Shown: in pieces, positions 33,601 through 48,600 of the stretch
Layout of the letters: each line of letters begins with the position of its first letter
Numbering within the stretch: the stretch's first letter is position 1
Assembly (NCBI RefSeq): GCF_026151205.1
Contig: NC_087079.1
Span: 10,964,635 to 11,028,634 of the forward strand
Reading direction: 5' to 3'
Length of the DNA: 64,000 nt
DNA from: Bolinopsis microptera
Lineage: Eukaryota > Ctenophora > Tentaculata > Lobata > Bolinopsidae
Made by a program: the position numbers and the translations under genes
Notes under the pieces: model-generated
What the model was told of the DNA's origin: nothing
What the model saw: the letters and a program-made list of their open reading frames with translations, nothing else
Database searches by the model: none

Positions 33601-36600
33601 TTATAATTTCTGATCACAGCCTTTTCATCGAGTTCCATGAGCTTGGGAAAGTCTGACATTGCTTCAGTGTATTTGACTTGTGAGAACGGAGCAGGGCCCC
33701 GTTTAGGGAAGGGTTTTGAAGGTAATCTCAGATAATCCAGCGCAGAATAACCCAAATTAGGACTCAGATAGCTTCTTTTACAGTTCACATACACTGGATA
33801 CCGACCAGTGTTCTGAACAGGTTCAGGAGAGTTGAAGACTGAGTCACACGGGGTGCTATCTGACAGCTTCACAGTACTGCCATCACTGGATAGTGGTGTC
33901 TCTAGGCTGGGGCAGAGGGTGATATCAGGGAGACCACGCCTCTTTACAGCTGTCTTGGGAGGCACCCTTTTATTAGACTCGGAACTGGGAGCTGGAGAGA
34001 CGATATCAAGATGTCGTGGGGGTGAGGTGGTGAAGGATACTGGGGACGCTCTGTCATCAGAGTCTGGTAGCAGTTTATCAGGGTCCGGGAACAGTTTATC
34101 AGGATCTGGTAGCACCTCAGGAGGGTGTGGTGTGGTTATCACAACACCGGGTGATTCCCCTCTCACAGCACCACCACAAGGTGTTATGACACCTTTAGTT
34201 ACACGCACCTCACCCGGTGACAACCAAGGTGTGCGTCTTTTATCTAACGTTCCCTGCTCGCTTCTTCCTCCATTTAATGCAACCATTAACTCATAGCTCT
34301 TCCTCCTCGTCCTTCTACTGGATCCAGCAGAAATGTTAGAGTCTCTATTGGATCGGTTGGAGTCTCTACAGGAGCCAGCTTCTACACTTGCTGAACTGGA
34401 ACAAGCAGTAGACTTAACCCTAGCTTCGGGTAGTGGTGTGAGCTGAGACTCAGGTAGTGGTATAGAGTCCTCAGTCAAGTAATAACTGTGAGATGTGTAG
34501 AAGTCCAGATATCGTTTCTTTAGAGCGATCACATAGCCCTCTGCGTCATTAATAGTAGATTCTTGATGATTAGCCATCTGTTGTATTCTAGGGTAAGCAA
34601 AAATCATACAAATTGAAAAACAACCACGCAAAAACAGGCTCGATTAACAAGTTCGTCACTAGCAGCAGCTATCATGCCGGAGATAGAAATATTCTCAAAA
34701 AGGTAAGCGAGAATTGGGGATCTAAGGCTTCCGAACAGGTGATGTAGGGCTTCTAGCTGTACTAACAGGTTAATTTGAAACGAGCAAGTGATGTAAAACA
34801 CAGGGCCAAAACTTCATTAAGTCATTACAATATCAACGACAGTCCCAGAATTACCAGCCAGGGTGCATGTTAGCGCATTATTTCTGCAAAATAGTCAGGT
34901 TTTAATGAGGAGGCATAACAATGTGCATAGTGCAGTTGTTTGGTAATTTGGTCACTAATATGTCACTAATTGGTTAAAAACTGGGTGGTCAAACAAGCTA
35001 TGTTTTTTGTGCTCTTCTCACGGGCTTGCTAATGAGATTTGTCTCTTATCTCGTTAGTGCTGAAAGAATGTATTTTTGGTATGATGTCACTTTACGGCCA
35101 AGGAGCCCAAACAAAAGCAACTACAACTCGAGACTTATGAACAACCTATCTCCAAACTGATGCATTAAACAGTGTTTACAGACAGATATCGGTGTTACAA
35201 AAACAAAGGGAGACCCACAACAGCAGACATCCTGATATAGCACTATTGTTAGTACTATGTTGTACATAGGACTATCTATACAGACAATTAAAATTGTAAA
35301 CAAGTGAAAGCAAAACGCGAGAATGGTCTAAATATTGTAATATCGGGAGACTTTTGGAGATTCGCGGCACACAGCAGTTTCATGGGCGGGAGCAAACATC
35401 TGCCAACATTACTTTACACAACAATACATTCCCGCCCTCGGAATGCGGGAAGTAGGAATGTCCGGATGAAATCTTACGAGCAGGGAAAGTTACTTTTACA
35501 GGATATGTCGACCTTCATTAAAGCAAGTTAGAGCAGCAGGACTCAAATAACAAATCAAGTTGCAAGTGCCAGGAATGCGTTAAATACGGGGAGGATTTGT
35601 GGATGGTGGTTTTTGATGAAAGGTGAGATAATACGACAGGAAACATGGGCACTAAGATCACTGGCAAGTAGACAACTGTGATCTATTGTAAACTCACAAC
35701 TGTGAATACAGTCTAAAACAACAAATTATGTAAATAACTTCTCTACCGGCACCTTTATTACTATTTGTTAAGCTTCCAGCATTTTGTCGTTAATAACCAA
35801 ATAAAGTAAAGAAGGGTAAGAGTAAACTTTGGCAAATAGTTATTGCACAATCCGTAAAAAAAGAAGAAAGAACGCCAACCTCATTTTAGTTACGACATAT
35901 CATATACCATATGTTGTAATTTACATATACCACTCTAATGATATCATGTAAATCATGAAATGTGGAACTTTAACTACAGCTTTACGTCACTGATAGTGGA
36001 GCGGCGATGCACAGCTGGCAGGACAGCTACAAAGCACGACCTCACAACAGCAGACTGTAGTGAGTGATAATGACTAATGAGTACCACATGTTACCCTCAT
36101 TATCAGATAGTAGTCACCTGGACTGAGCTACACCGGCTACATATCAGTAATCTCTCTTCTTCTTCTTCTTTATCTTCTCTCCAGAACAGGTGTCTCAAAA
36201 ACCTCCACATTTCTCAGCAAGCGGTAAACGACAAGAGCTTGATTTAGCTGTTCAATCAGACATTCAACAATAACACATAAAACAACGAAAAATGCTAGAA
36301 ATTGAATTCTGCAAAGCTTTGCATAAAAAATCTTGAGAAAATATGAAGGAGTTGCTCGCAAGCACTACGGGAGGTGTGAAAACTTCCAGATCACGTGGTA
36401 CCGGAAAAACAGTCACGTGTCCTGAAGTACTGTCTTTGTATCATGATGACGTCATCATATGGACCCACTGTGGCTAGAAACAGTGGATTTACAGCTTAGT
36501 AAGGAGTGCAGTAAGGAGGGAGAAGAAGGGCGGAGGAGTATGGAGCACGTAGTCAGTTGAGGTGAGGTGAATAGCAAGGTGGTGCATGATTATTGGTAAC

Positions 36601-39600
36601 TCTGCTCACTTGTGGCGGGAAATCTATAATAAGCGTTTTCAAATTTCATGGTCATCATCTGTGAAAATTATGTGAAGTGAAGATTATGTAATGTATAAAA
36701 ACTAATAAAATGTTTCTTACCTCGATGAGCTGAAGTCTCTTCCGCTCCTCTTCCAGGACTCGCAGCACCTCAGTTTGGTTGTACATCTGTGCAACTATCT
36801 CTGGGGTTCTACACTCGTTATCTTCCGAAGTTAACGGAACACCGCTGAAAAAGAAGCCAGTTTAGAGAAGGTATTTCATGAATTATTATTTGGGGTTAAA
36901 CATTGGACTTTATCGAGTTATCGGTAAATATTGCCGCTGTCTCAATGGAGTAGTCGGTAACTCGGTGAGGCGATTTGATTTGTCAACTCTCAAAATTTCC
37001 ATCGCAAACAAGAGCTCACATTAACGACTTCAGCATTACTTATTTCCATGAAGTCGTTATAAGAACAACAAATTATGGGTAAAAGCTGCGGTTTTTAAAA
37101 CCCCCGTTCCTGGAAATGATATTAGTAAATCATTTGACGCAAGTCTCCAACGGATTTAAGGAGCATGCAAATAATAACCCATATTTTAAAACACTAACCC
37201 CGGGTCCATATTACGACACTTTACTAACCACTACAATGGTAACAATACGATCTATCTAGTAGATAGAGTTTAGAGAGAACACACAACAGAGAGAGAGAGA
37301 GAGAGAGCGAGATTGCTCACTAGTAATGAGCTCAACTCACAAGCTACACAGAGCTCAGACTGAGAATTAGACCTCTCTCTCTCTATGTACTCCACACACA
37401 CGCTCAACCTCAATATACTCCCTGGAGCCTCCTCCTCCGCCTTTCCATACTGATTAATTAGGTCACGTGACATATGACATATCACCATGACAATACGTCG
37501 CTGTCACCATGGTTACGACGATTTGTTGCCAGGGATATGAGTATTTGTTGGATTTATGGTAAGTTTATTTCAATGTTGTAAATTAATGAGCTTCAAGTCG
37601 TGCATGATTGAGCGGGCCACATGCTGCGCTCGATGAACTGATTATTGAGAACTGCGGACAACTCCATGTAGCAATTTCTATAATGAACTCTGGAGCTTCA
37701 TGAAGCTTAAAGGTAAGACTTACAGCGTTCGAAGAGCATGGACGAAGAAGTCAGGTACTAAAACTAGCGTGAACAAGATATTGTAAGAAACACAGCAGCA
37801 GAGTGAACTTATGTGCAAGGGATAGAACTACAAGAAGTCCAGGTACCCTTACACAAGAACAGCTGTGCCTTCTGTAATCTTAACGATTAGATTCGTTAGG
37901 CTAGTAAATTCTAGCTGATTAGAGAGATCAACCAATCACATGATGTAGTACGGGTCACGTGTTGGCAGACCGCCAATAGGAGCTGGAGACGCCACGAGTT
38001 GAGGGTCATCCAGCTGCCAACTTAAATTGTGTTATGGTGTTAGCTACGCATAAAAATAGACTTAATAAATTTATTGGTGTATTATGTTAACAATATCGTG
38101 GCGATCATTTATGAGTGACTTATGCACTTCAAGGTATCAGTTATTGTTATTATTTTCTTAAACTTGTGACGTCATATTATTATCGGTGGGATTACAGCGA
38201 ATTCGTTACATTTGCAGCTAAATCTCATCTTAGATGTTTAACAGATTTTCTACGGTCGAATACACTTGGCGTCATCTGCATTTAAAATAATCCAGAACTC
38301 TGAAGTTTGCCGTGTGAAGAACAACAATTGTTAATCTACGGACATTGGACAAAAAGACGTTTCCCATCAATAAATTTAATTTTTGAACAGAATGGTGCGT
38401 CAATCTTACCTATCAAGACTGACTGTTTCCGCTTCCCAAGGTTTACAGCATCTAGGAGAAGAAATTGAACTATCGTTGCCAATAGACTCGATCCCCGCAC
38501 TGTCATTGGCTATGGACACGTCACGTGATTCAACAACAGAGTTTTGATTGGAGGTTGTGTTACTAGGGTAACGGAGTCTGCATAAGGATTCCTCGCTACC
38601 AGGCAGATTCTCTGACATGAATTTTTCGTCTAAAAGTTTGGAGAGTTGTTGTAGAGATTCCGAAATATCCTTTGACCTAGGGTTGGAAAGCTGGAAATTC
38701 TGTGACATGGAATGTTTTAAAACAGGCCGACTCTGGGATCCAGGCCTTTGGAGCTGGTGGAAATTCTGAGAAGTTGACCGCTGGATAATATTCTTTGGAC
38801 GGGCTAAAAGTTGGGAGTTGGATCGCCTCAAGTCCTGGAAACTGTGAGAGCTTGTTAATCTAGCAAGCCCATGGTCAACATCTCTCAACGACTCCTCCAT
38901 ATGCCTCAGATTCTCCACAGACTCGTAGTACGAAGGAGGAGGACACTCTTTTCTGGCACACGGGTCGAACCCTGGGGTCCAACACTCCGAGTAGTCCGGG
39001 TCAACTCTACGGGATGCTTGCGGAGTAACGCTAGTTCTGAGATCACGGTAAGAGGAGGTGGTAGCTACTGGTCCTCTGATTACCTCAACTGTGTGGCGTG
39101 GTGTGGTACCCACTGTAGTGGAGACTGGTCGAGGGGTTTGGTAGTCTATTGAGAGGGAACTAGGTCGAGGTCGGGGAAGTAAGGACAGTCTTAGAGCACC
39201 CATGTTCTCGTAGTGGGAGGGTGTGGGTTGAAGGCGAAGTTTCACGTTCTCGTAGGAACAGGTCGGGTCTTTACCTCGGAAATCATCAATGTTCTGATAT
39301 GTGTGATGGTCGCTTTTCTCAGATCTGTTTTCGTAGAGTGGTTCTTTGTCACAAAATAATTCGTCGTCTGATATCGCTGTTGAAACGCTGGAGATTGACA
39401 GCAAACTGTTTCGGAAATCAGAGGAAATGGTTGAGGAGGAACTGAACCGCCTGGTGTAGAAGACACTGGAATCATCATCCTCACCATCGGTGTAGTCTCT
39501 GATGACAGCTGCTTGGTAGGGTGGGATGACACCATCACAGCATGAGCTGGCATCGCTTCCACTTTCGTAAGAAGAGGAGGAGGAGGAGGAGTAGTGGGAT

Positions 39601-42600
39601 CGGGGAGGAGGGTAGTTGGTACAGAGTTCCGTGAAGTCCAGTGGTCTGACACCAACTGACATGATCCCTGGAGAGTCAAGAAAATGAGAATACTTGGAAA
39701 AATAAAGTGTAATCTCACAAACTAATGATACTGGTTAAATATTAAAGTGAGTAAGTTACAAAGTTACAATGATTTCAACCATCATGATTTAAAGTACTAA
39801 ATTACAAAGTTTCTGGCATATTCTCAGACCGCAAATTATTAAAGATTTCATTGTGTCTGATCGAACAAAGCGGATAAAATCATCAGTTCGTACAATGAAA
39901 GTCGCAACTAAACAACTGCTATTGTCCAAACTTACATTTTAACACGAGCAAGATTGTACTAAATCTAAAAAACAAACTCATAAAATTGCAACTATTAATA
40001 AAATGCAGTCTAAAACTAACACGATTTTAAGAAACCTAAAAAATAAATTCGGAGCGAATCCTACTGAAGATACAGTGTACTGCGGAGAGAGTGCCCGGCA
40101 GCGCGACTCAAGCACAACATTGCAAATAAATTACTAACTGACCCTTTGACCAAGACAGAATGTCACATCCACGCAACTTCCACTAACAAATTAAAAATTT
40201 AAGTAAAACTACTTACGTAACACAAAGCAAAATTAGGGAATGCACAGCAGGAGTGCAAACCTTAAGTTAGGTTTGTCACCACTCAATTTTAACCCGACTT
40301 GGCACCAAGGAAACTAAGTTCAAAGTCAGAAAACTACCGGCTCAACAGCATGCTACTTCTCCGGTCAACCAGACACTATTCTAGCTCTAGGAATGGGAAA
40401 TTCGAGGCAAAACTTGGAGGTTTTCAGAAGGGCACATAATATGTTAAACACATGTTGAGGAATGATATTTACGGGGAAGTATGGAGTCTTATAAGTACCG
40501 TGCTACTTAGAACAACCTTTACTGACCTACTAAGATTCTTGTGTTGGCACTACTGATATACTACACTATACTAATGGCTTTGTAAAACTCAACGATTAAT
40601 TTTAAGGCCATAAAACTAGTCTTAGCACCCCTTTGTAAAGCCAACATTAGTAATCAATCCGAGGCGCTAAGAGCTCGACATGTAAATTCTAAAACAATTT
40701 AACGAGCTTTTACAGACCAATGAAAGCTTTTGACTCTAAATCTCTAAAAGGCTCCGCCAATTCATTTCACGGTTCAATACTAACAAAAACCAAGTCAGAA
40801 CAAGAGGCAATAAAGGTGTTAAAAACCGGAGACTCTATAAATAACAGGAGGGTTTGTTTTAACAACTTTAGCTGAAAGGTTAGCTGGTGTATCAGTGACA
40901 CAGCTGAGCTAGACGGAGATACCTCTTCACAGACTCGCACCAGATGCAGCACAATCACCTGAATACTTTGCTAAGGACTTGCCGGACTGGCCCCATCTTA
41001 TGCCGTCTAGCTGCTGATGGAATTAACAATTACTGAATTGACGATATTGATATCGGTAGACGAGATTCGGATCAGATTGATCGAATCGGTTGACGGACTC
41101 TTTGTAACCATGTATATAATATCAACCGATAACCCGAAACCTAATCCTGGTACACAATTGGGCGGGAAGATAAGACGTGAGGTGGGAAGAAGACATAAAA
41201 TATAAATATTATTACGCCGCATTACCCCCTGCCCCTACTCCAATAATCCAGTATCTTTCAATCTGAGAGCAGTATAATAATCAGATTATCAGGCTACCCG
41301 CTCTTCAGCGAGCGAACAAATGATAAACGGTACAGTAATCCGCGGAACTCCGGGGCAAGGAACTTAGGGGGAACTTAAGTGGAACTCAGGGGCGAGGATC
41401 TCTCTTCAACCGATAATATATAAGAATTTACAACACCACCGTGGTTAATATTAGCACTTGCAGTAGGGACTAGAAATATGCATTAGGTGGGGTTAGCAGC
41501 TACCTTAGGTGCGAGGAGGAGGATGGCGCACAGTTGACGTGACTTTTCCAAGAATATGGCATCAACTCCGACACATATTATAGACGAATAATGCGAGCTC
41601 TATTTCCTATTCATATCAGATACAGGGTGCTAATCTAGAGATTAAAAGCCGGAAAATTAAAGCCCGACAGCATGACTCAAATCACGAGTACAACATCAGC
41701 CGTTTTAAATTCGACAGACTCTGACCGCGGGAAGCACAAAATATTGTCAAGATCAAATACAATCCGATTAAAATTATTCAAAGCAGTGACAACACGCTGA
41801 AACACACGCAGAGTAGGAGATATCTATTGACAATTGATAAATGTAGAGTCTAAATACAGCTACTGTAGTTGATGTAGCCGGTAATAATAAGCAGACTATT
41901 GCGGGGGAGGATTGTTTGTAGGTCGTCTAAAGTGAGTCTGAACTGTTCAGACGAGGGTGGCATCCCGGGCTCCCCAGGTGGCATCCAGTATCACTACTTT
42001 GAGTTTGGAGCAAGATCCCGTTATTCCCGGTACAGTGAGTTTAGTTTGGGTGAAGAATATGATGGGTGGGTGAGTTTAATATGTTTTGTAGGATGTTGCA
42101 GGCATTGATAAATACTTGTACAAGTATTACACAATCAGTTGAGAAAATAGTTCTTTAGAAGGAAATTTCGAAAGCATGACCACCAAAAGAAAGTTTATCT
42201 GAAACAATTGTAGCTGTGTAGGAGGTGCTAGCTAAAAGTAGCTGATTCTAGAGTAGGGCGGGACAGTCGGCAAAAGGTTCTGAGGTCACGGTCCGAGAAT
42301 AAAATCAGTATATTCATTATCATTACAGTAGGAGGGGGCTTGTTACTGTTCCTCTTGTTACGAATTAGTAATTACCGGCTGATTCTTATTCATGGTTACC
42401 ATTACGTCTGGCAAGGTTGGCGACAGGCCAATACTCCTCCAACCGTGACGTCACGTGACAGATAATAACGTCACGTGACATGGAGTACTAAACAAGCTGT
42501 TATGGAGAACAAGAGGGTGAAGCGGTTGCTTTGTCTTACGTCGGGACACCACAGTAATCCCTAAATATAGTCCTGATAATCACATCACGTGACATAGCCA

Positions 42601-45600
42601 ACTCAAGGAGGAGAACAAGAAGAGATTATGAATAATGGTTGAAGAGACGAGCAGCGTCTCGCCGTATTATCTGATATTTACACGCCTTGTACTCAATTCA
42701 CTGATCGTTTAGGCCCACTTCTCGCCACCATCTTTTGTTTAATCTGGGACATTTGCAACTACAACTGGACAGAATGGAGCTTATTTTAAACTAGGGTTGA
42801 ATAGATCAAGGACCAATTATTGGAAACAAAACAAAGAAGATTGTATAAGCGGGTCCAGTAACAGGTCCGGCAGCGTGAAGTAGGGATACAATAAGAAACA
42901 GCAAAGTTACTATCTCGAACGGTCGGCAGAACAACTATGAAAATACGGGACCTAAATTGTGTAATTTAGAGGATGAGCTCTCAGAAATTACGTAAAGCTC
43001 TTAACAGATGGTCAAAGAAAATGGAGATTTCTTTCAAGGCCTGATTTTTTGTCTGGTTAGCTGTTAAGTATCTACTCTAAAGTAGCAATTACAAAGAAAA
43101 GCTAGAATTCAGAGAATCTGGGAGAAAATCAAAATGCATACCAAAAGAAGCAACTAAAACCACATATTAACCACAATTATAATCAAAAGGAGACGGTAAT
43201 AGAGTAATAGGAGCTGTGGCTCTTACTTCAGCCGAATGTCGACCATCAACAGGCGAATGAAATGCACGGCTTGCTTACCAATAATTACAATTATTACCAA
43301 TGATATGAGTAGATCGATCGCGAAATCATATCAAATTCCATATAATCAGGGCGCAAATTTAAATTTCAAATCAAAGTATGAACACCCAGTTTCAAGTTCC
43401 AGACAAGGGAAGGGACGGTATAAAGTTCCAATTATAATACCTCTAAGTTAGCCCCGCTAAAGGTGGGGTGGACAGATGAGGTGCCCGAATGACAAGTGTG
43501 GCGGTGTCCTGAAACTGAATAACCACCCACTGTGAGAGACATCCTCATAAACCAATCAGGGGATATCTATTCAAGTAGTACACAATACAGGATCGTTGGT
43601 AACGACTCAATTAGGCCACTAGATACCTAATTAAAGGTCATTTACCAGGTATTTTCACGGGTTCAATGAGCGAGGAATTGTCAGCAGGTGGTAAACAAAG
43701 GTTAACGGCGTTAGGGACACCAAGGGTTGCTTTGTCGTAGCAGTAACCTATAATTCAACTCCAATTCACCAATACCGATCCGGTTGATCGAGTTGGGGAC
43801 TGTAGCAAATTTGCCACAGTTGACTGCTTTTACGGTGAAAACTATGGTATTTCATACCGAAAGGTTGTAATTGATACTCGACAAAAGCGCGAAAACGCTG
43901 AAAAGATTTGCCGCTCTCAACAAATTAGAGAACCTTCAAATCATCACTCAGTCACGAGTCCGGATCAAAGGAAAACTGAACAATGAATATAAAAATAGAA
44001 TTAGACGGATGAAACGCACCATAATTTGAGCATGTTAGGTAGTATTTAAGTAACGGATATAGAGGTGTCAAATATTTACCAAGCAAGTGTATGAGGTGTA
44101 TGAAGTGCGGCCTCTTTGTACCCTAAATGTACACAGAACGTTCAAATACTTTGAAATAGTTCACCTTGCTTTGATCGAAGAAGAATGTCAAACAGGCGTG
44201 GTTTAAATTGGAGGTAATTTACTAAAGAATCAGCAGAGATACTAGATGGAGAGATACTAGATGGAACAATTTTACGATGTGGGTTACTTACTAACTAGGT
44301 AGAGGTTACTAGGTGTTTACTAGGTGGTTACTAAGCTACTAGGCTAGGTCACTAGGTAACGCAGCAGATTTATTGAGGAGCTCGCACAAATACTGCAAAT
44401 ACTGAAGACAAGAGTGCACACAATTTCACGAATTGCGAAAATTAGCCGTTACATTACTTTTTGAGGAAAAAACGATTCTAATGTCAAATTTAGTGTGGAA
44501 AAAGAAGGTCTCCCATTCATCAAAATCAGAAGTCTCATCGAATAGACTCAAATCTAATTGAATCCAAGTTCACGATATTTAAAGGCTTCGCAGACCAATC
44601 TTAAATTTCAATCTTAATCCTTATAATCTCATACTGAAGTAAATTTAACTCGATGGTTATCGTAGTTGTAAGTGTATAATTAGTAAGGAATCTGTCTACA
44701 GACCAATCTGCCGACAAAATAAGATCAGCAAAGAGTGGCGAGCGCCGCTTGAATACCAGGGCCCCAGTGGGCCCCGGGGGTGACCCAGTAGCGGGACCGG
44801 TGGTGGTGACCCAGGCAAACAATGGTTTAGGGAGGAGGAGCTCCACGGTGCAGGCTGGAGGGCAGGCTGGGGGTCACGTTCAGAGCAATGACCCAACCAC
44901 GAGATCCTATTTTTACTGGATATGATGTCGTTAATGAAGATATGTAGAGCATCATAATATCTTGATTCATATCATTATAAGAGGTGTAATTATCTATTAT
45001 AATTATAATTGAATGGTCGTTTGTCTGCTACTATGATATGCATATTGATAGTGGTTTATCAAGGCAAAGCTTAAGAACACAATGGTGCGACTATGTGCAT
45101 GGTTATGGATCCTATTCTAGAATATGCTAATGCAGATTATATACCGCACGTTATACCATATATGGAGTTAAAATAGTTTGCATAACAAACGCTCCACAAG
45201 GCACAAATACACGATAACGTATAATTTCTACGCTCTAAAATATCAGGGCCGAGAAAGCTAGCACCATTACTATTAGGTCGAGGTATAAAACACACAGGGA
45301 AGGACAACAACACACAATAGAAGAACTAGAGCACGTGTAGAGATGAACTAGATCAGAACAAGACTAGGTAAGACTAAAGATTTAACTTTTAAGACTAAAG
45401 GTTATCAATACAGAGTACAGAGTATAGAGTACAGAGTAGAAGAGGATAGAGTAGAGTAGAAGAGGACAGAGTAGAGTTCAAAACAGCACACGACACTAAA
45501 GTACTACAGCACAGTTCAAATAACACGACACGCCTGACTAGCTGTTACTTAGGGATTACAATTTAGAAATTAGGCTCCAAAGTTCCCCCTACATTCAGAG

Positions 45601-48600
45601 CTGTTTGAGCGCAATGAGGGAGACACAGCCCCCTGGTGAGGGTCATCAGCTCCAATGTGGACTACTATTGTGGCCTCTAACGTGGACAGTAGTGATCTGT
45701 AGTCGTTATGGATAAATGATCTCACACTCACGGTAGTGGAACTGTACTACTAATAATCATCATCCCAATCAAGATAGCAGCTGTTGACAGAGCCACACAG
45801 GTGTTTCACCATCACAGTAATTGGTCACATGACCAGAATGGCGATATCGGAAACCGAATCTGGTCAGGGTACGGGGGAGAGGTCAGGATGTGATGTCATG
45901 TTGGTAAGTGTGGGGGTGAGTAATGGAGCTATAACGATTATTTGGGGATTAGTCTGGGAGAGCTATTATTAGATCCCCCATGTTCTATTCGGGGAGGGTT
46001 GCATGATGTTAGGGGATAGTTACAGGGGGTACAGAAAGGTTTGTGAAGGAGTAAAGGGGGGGATATGTTGGCAAGGAACGGGATTGTAGCCAAATCATGC
46101 AACTTGACGATCAGTCACAAAATAAGGAAACGTTTTTACAGCTCAATGTTAAAAGAGTTGGATTTAAATTCAGATTACCATTATGGCTACCATTTCGATT
46201 AAATTGATGATTTAATACATTAGGGGAGGGCTCAAATGCCATTAAAATAGCGTAAAGTAGCGATAATTTCAAAAAATGTAACCCTAGACTCAGAATTCAG
46301 GCAAAGAAGTGGGATTACGGAGTCGCTGAAGCTAGAAACTCGTCTCAAACGTCACGGTGTTTAGTAGGGAGCTGGGATATTTCATCGGAGTAAACGCGTA
46401 GGAGAAATAGAATTTTGAGCTAAAATCTAGATTATCTTAGTATTTCCTATAACTGTGTACCTTAGTTCCCAAAAATTTGTGTGCCATTATATTGAGCACA
46501 ATTTATTTGAGCCCGAAAAATTTGGGCAGAAAATTTGAACTCATTTGGGCGACCGAAAATTTGGGCACAAATTCTTCGAAAAATGAACGGTTTTCCACTA
46601 AAATTTCAGTTAAATATTTGCCTTAGTTCATTATTATTCCTTATTATTCCAGTCATTTTGCTTTCAATTTTAAGCATGAAGGTGGTAGTCTGAGTTGTTT
46701 CACATTATGAAATTTACGATCTGCCCAGTAACTACTAAAAAATACAGTGATGATGGCACAGTACAAAATGATAGATATACAATAGTGATATTTAGTCTCT
46801 CAATCAGATAGTTTAGTCTACTTACACTTAGCATATCTTATCATACCCCTTTCACATACAATGATCATTATGACGCCTCACCAGATAAGGAAAGGCTTTG
46901 AGAAGTCGGGTATAACTGATGCTTGTAGATCAGACTTTACGGTTGATGATAATTCATTTGCAGATCTTGTTTAAATCTCTAGCTATCCGTACCTCTAGCC
47001 ATTTGTTTTATTAGTAGCTGTTAGCTATTCCTGTTATTTCTATTCATTTAAAATATAATTTCGCTGGATTGTACAACTTTCGTCTTGGTAGATTCCAAAC
47101 ACAAGGAAATTTTCCTTCTGGTTGGTAATATACTCAATGATGGGAGTATAGTGTATTGGCTATGCCCCGCTTACTAGTTTAGCTCTTTCTAGTCCCCTGC
47201 TACACGGCATGTAAACAGGGATTGGCTAGTTAGAGGCGGTCCGTGTAGGCCTTACACTGTGCTTTCAGCAACACTCATAAGCCTTTTTACTTGGTCAAGC
47301 CATGAATGACAGATTAGAAAACTAAAATTTCAAATATTATTTCACTTGGATATGAAGAAAAAGCCATCTTTCTATAGATTTCAGGGCCACAGGCCAAATG
47401 CCAAAAGTTTGGTTAGCAACAAATTTAGCAGACGGAAAAGATTTATGCAATTAATTTGGTCTGCAAAAAATTTGGGCGAGAGGCCCGCTCAAATTTTTTG
47501 TCGCCCAAATTTTTGGGAATTAAGGTACTCAACACTTAAAGTATAAAGGAAAAGTAAACCAGACAACTAAAGACCCAGACACTTTGAAACGGAGTAAGCT
47601 GCATTATCGACAACTTTTAGACAACCGTAAGCGAACGCACGGTTAAAACGAATTTAAAACTACAAAATTGGCAGTGTCCATTACAAATTACTTTGATTCA
47701 TCTTGATCGCAGAGCTATCAATAACCAATTCATTAAAGACAGTAGTTAATCAAGCATCACGTTCTATTTTAAACACTCACGCCCTGTATGTAGGAGGCAA
47801 CAGAGCACACAAACAAAACTCCAACATTGTATTACAGCACTTTTTATTATCAACTCTCTGTTCAATCACTGTGTATTATTTTACCGTTAACGCGTGATAT
47901 GACGCGTGTTAGATGAGTTAGGGGAACTACCCCTGGGAAATTCTTAAAACAGAATAGAAAAGAATCTATAGATGACAACTCAAAAAATGAGAAAATGCCA
48001 ACAATGTCATAGTAATGGGATAATTTAGCATAATTCCGCATATATTCATAAGAAGATAAGTCGCGGTGTCAAGATAACAACTCATAAATTGCATCTACAA
48101 ATAGACGGAATTAGAAACCAGCCGAATAGAAGGCCAGTGTTTAAAACACTATTTAGCAAACAAGTTAAACCAAACTAAAGAGTTAAACTCGGGCAGCCGC
48201 ATCCAAAGTGTGTCGCCGTGTCGGTAACGGAATACTGTGAGCAGACATGTAACATCAGCTTGATACCAATGATCTGGAAACTGTGATCAGTACCAATTGA
48301 TGTAAAATGAGAAAACTTCGACTTTAATTGATTCAGTTAGACACCGATCCAAACAGCGCCGTTATTTGGATCGGTCTTTACTGGGTCAATTAAAGTGGTT
48401 ATTAACGGGTGCTAACTGCCCGATAATGATTTGTAGAAAAAACTGTGCTAGAAAGTATAATTGAAACAGGAGGTACTGAAAGAGGCCGATAAAACAAGAA
48501 GTGTAAAAGTTGACTGTTTAGTAATTATCAATTAACACAATACAGAGACTAGACAGTGCAGTATCGGAGGATGGAAGAGTGCAATTAAGTGGAACAGCTC

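Noticed and set aside
33832-34296. 154-codon plus-strand frame rich in Ser/Gly
   Set aside because: It is the shadow of the large minus-strand exon of the espin-like gene, whose frame is far longer and phase-consistent.
40767-40958. Possible small ankyrin exon (VLHLVRVCEE) on the minus strand
   Set aside because: AG and GT sites exist but only 12 codons would result and the similarity is too slight.
43240-43290. Possible minus-strand exon reading VHFIRLLMVDIRLK
   Set aside because: It is short, has a weak acceptor, and is not needed by the phase chain.
47346-47546. 66-codon plus-strand frame
   Set aside because: It lies within the right end of the terminal-inverted-repeat element and consists of its AAATTTGGGC repeats.
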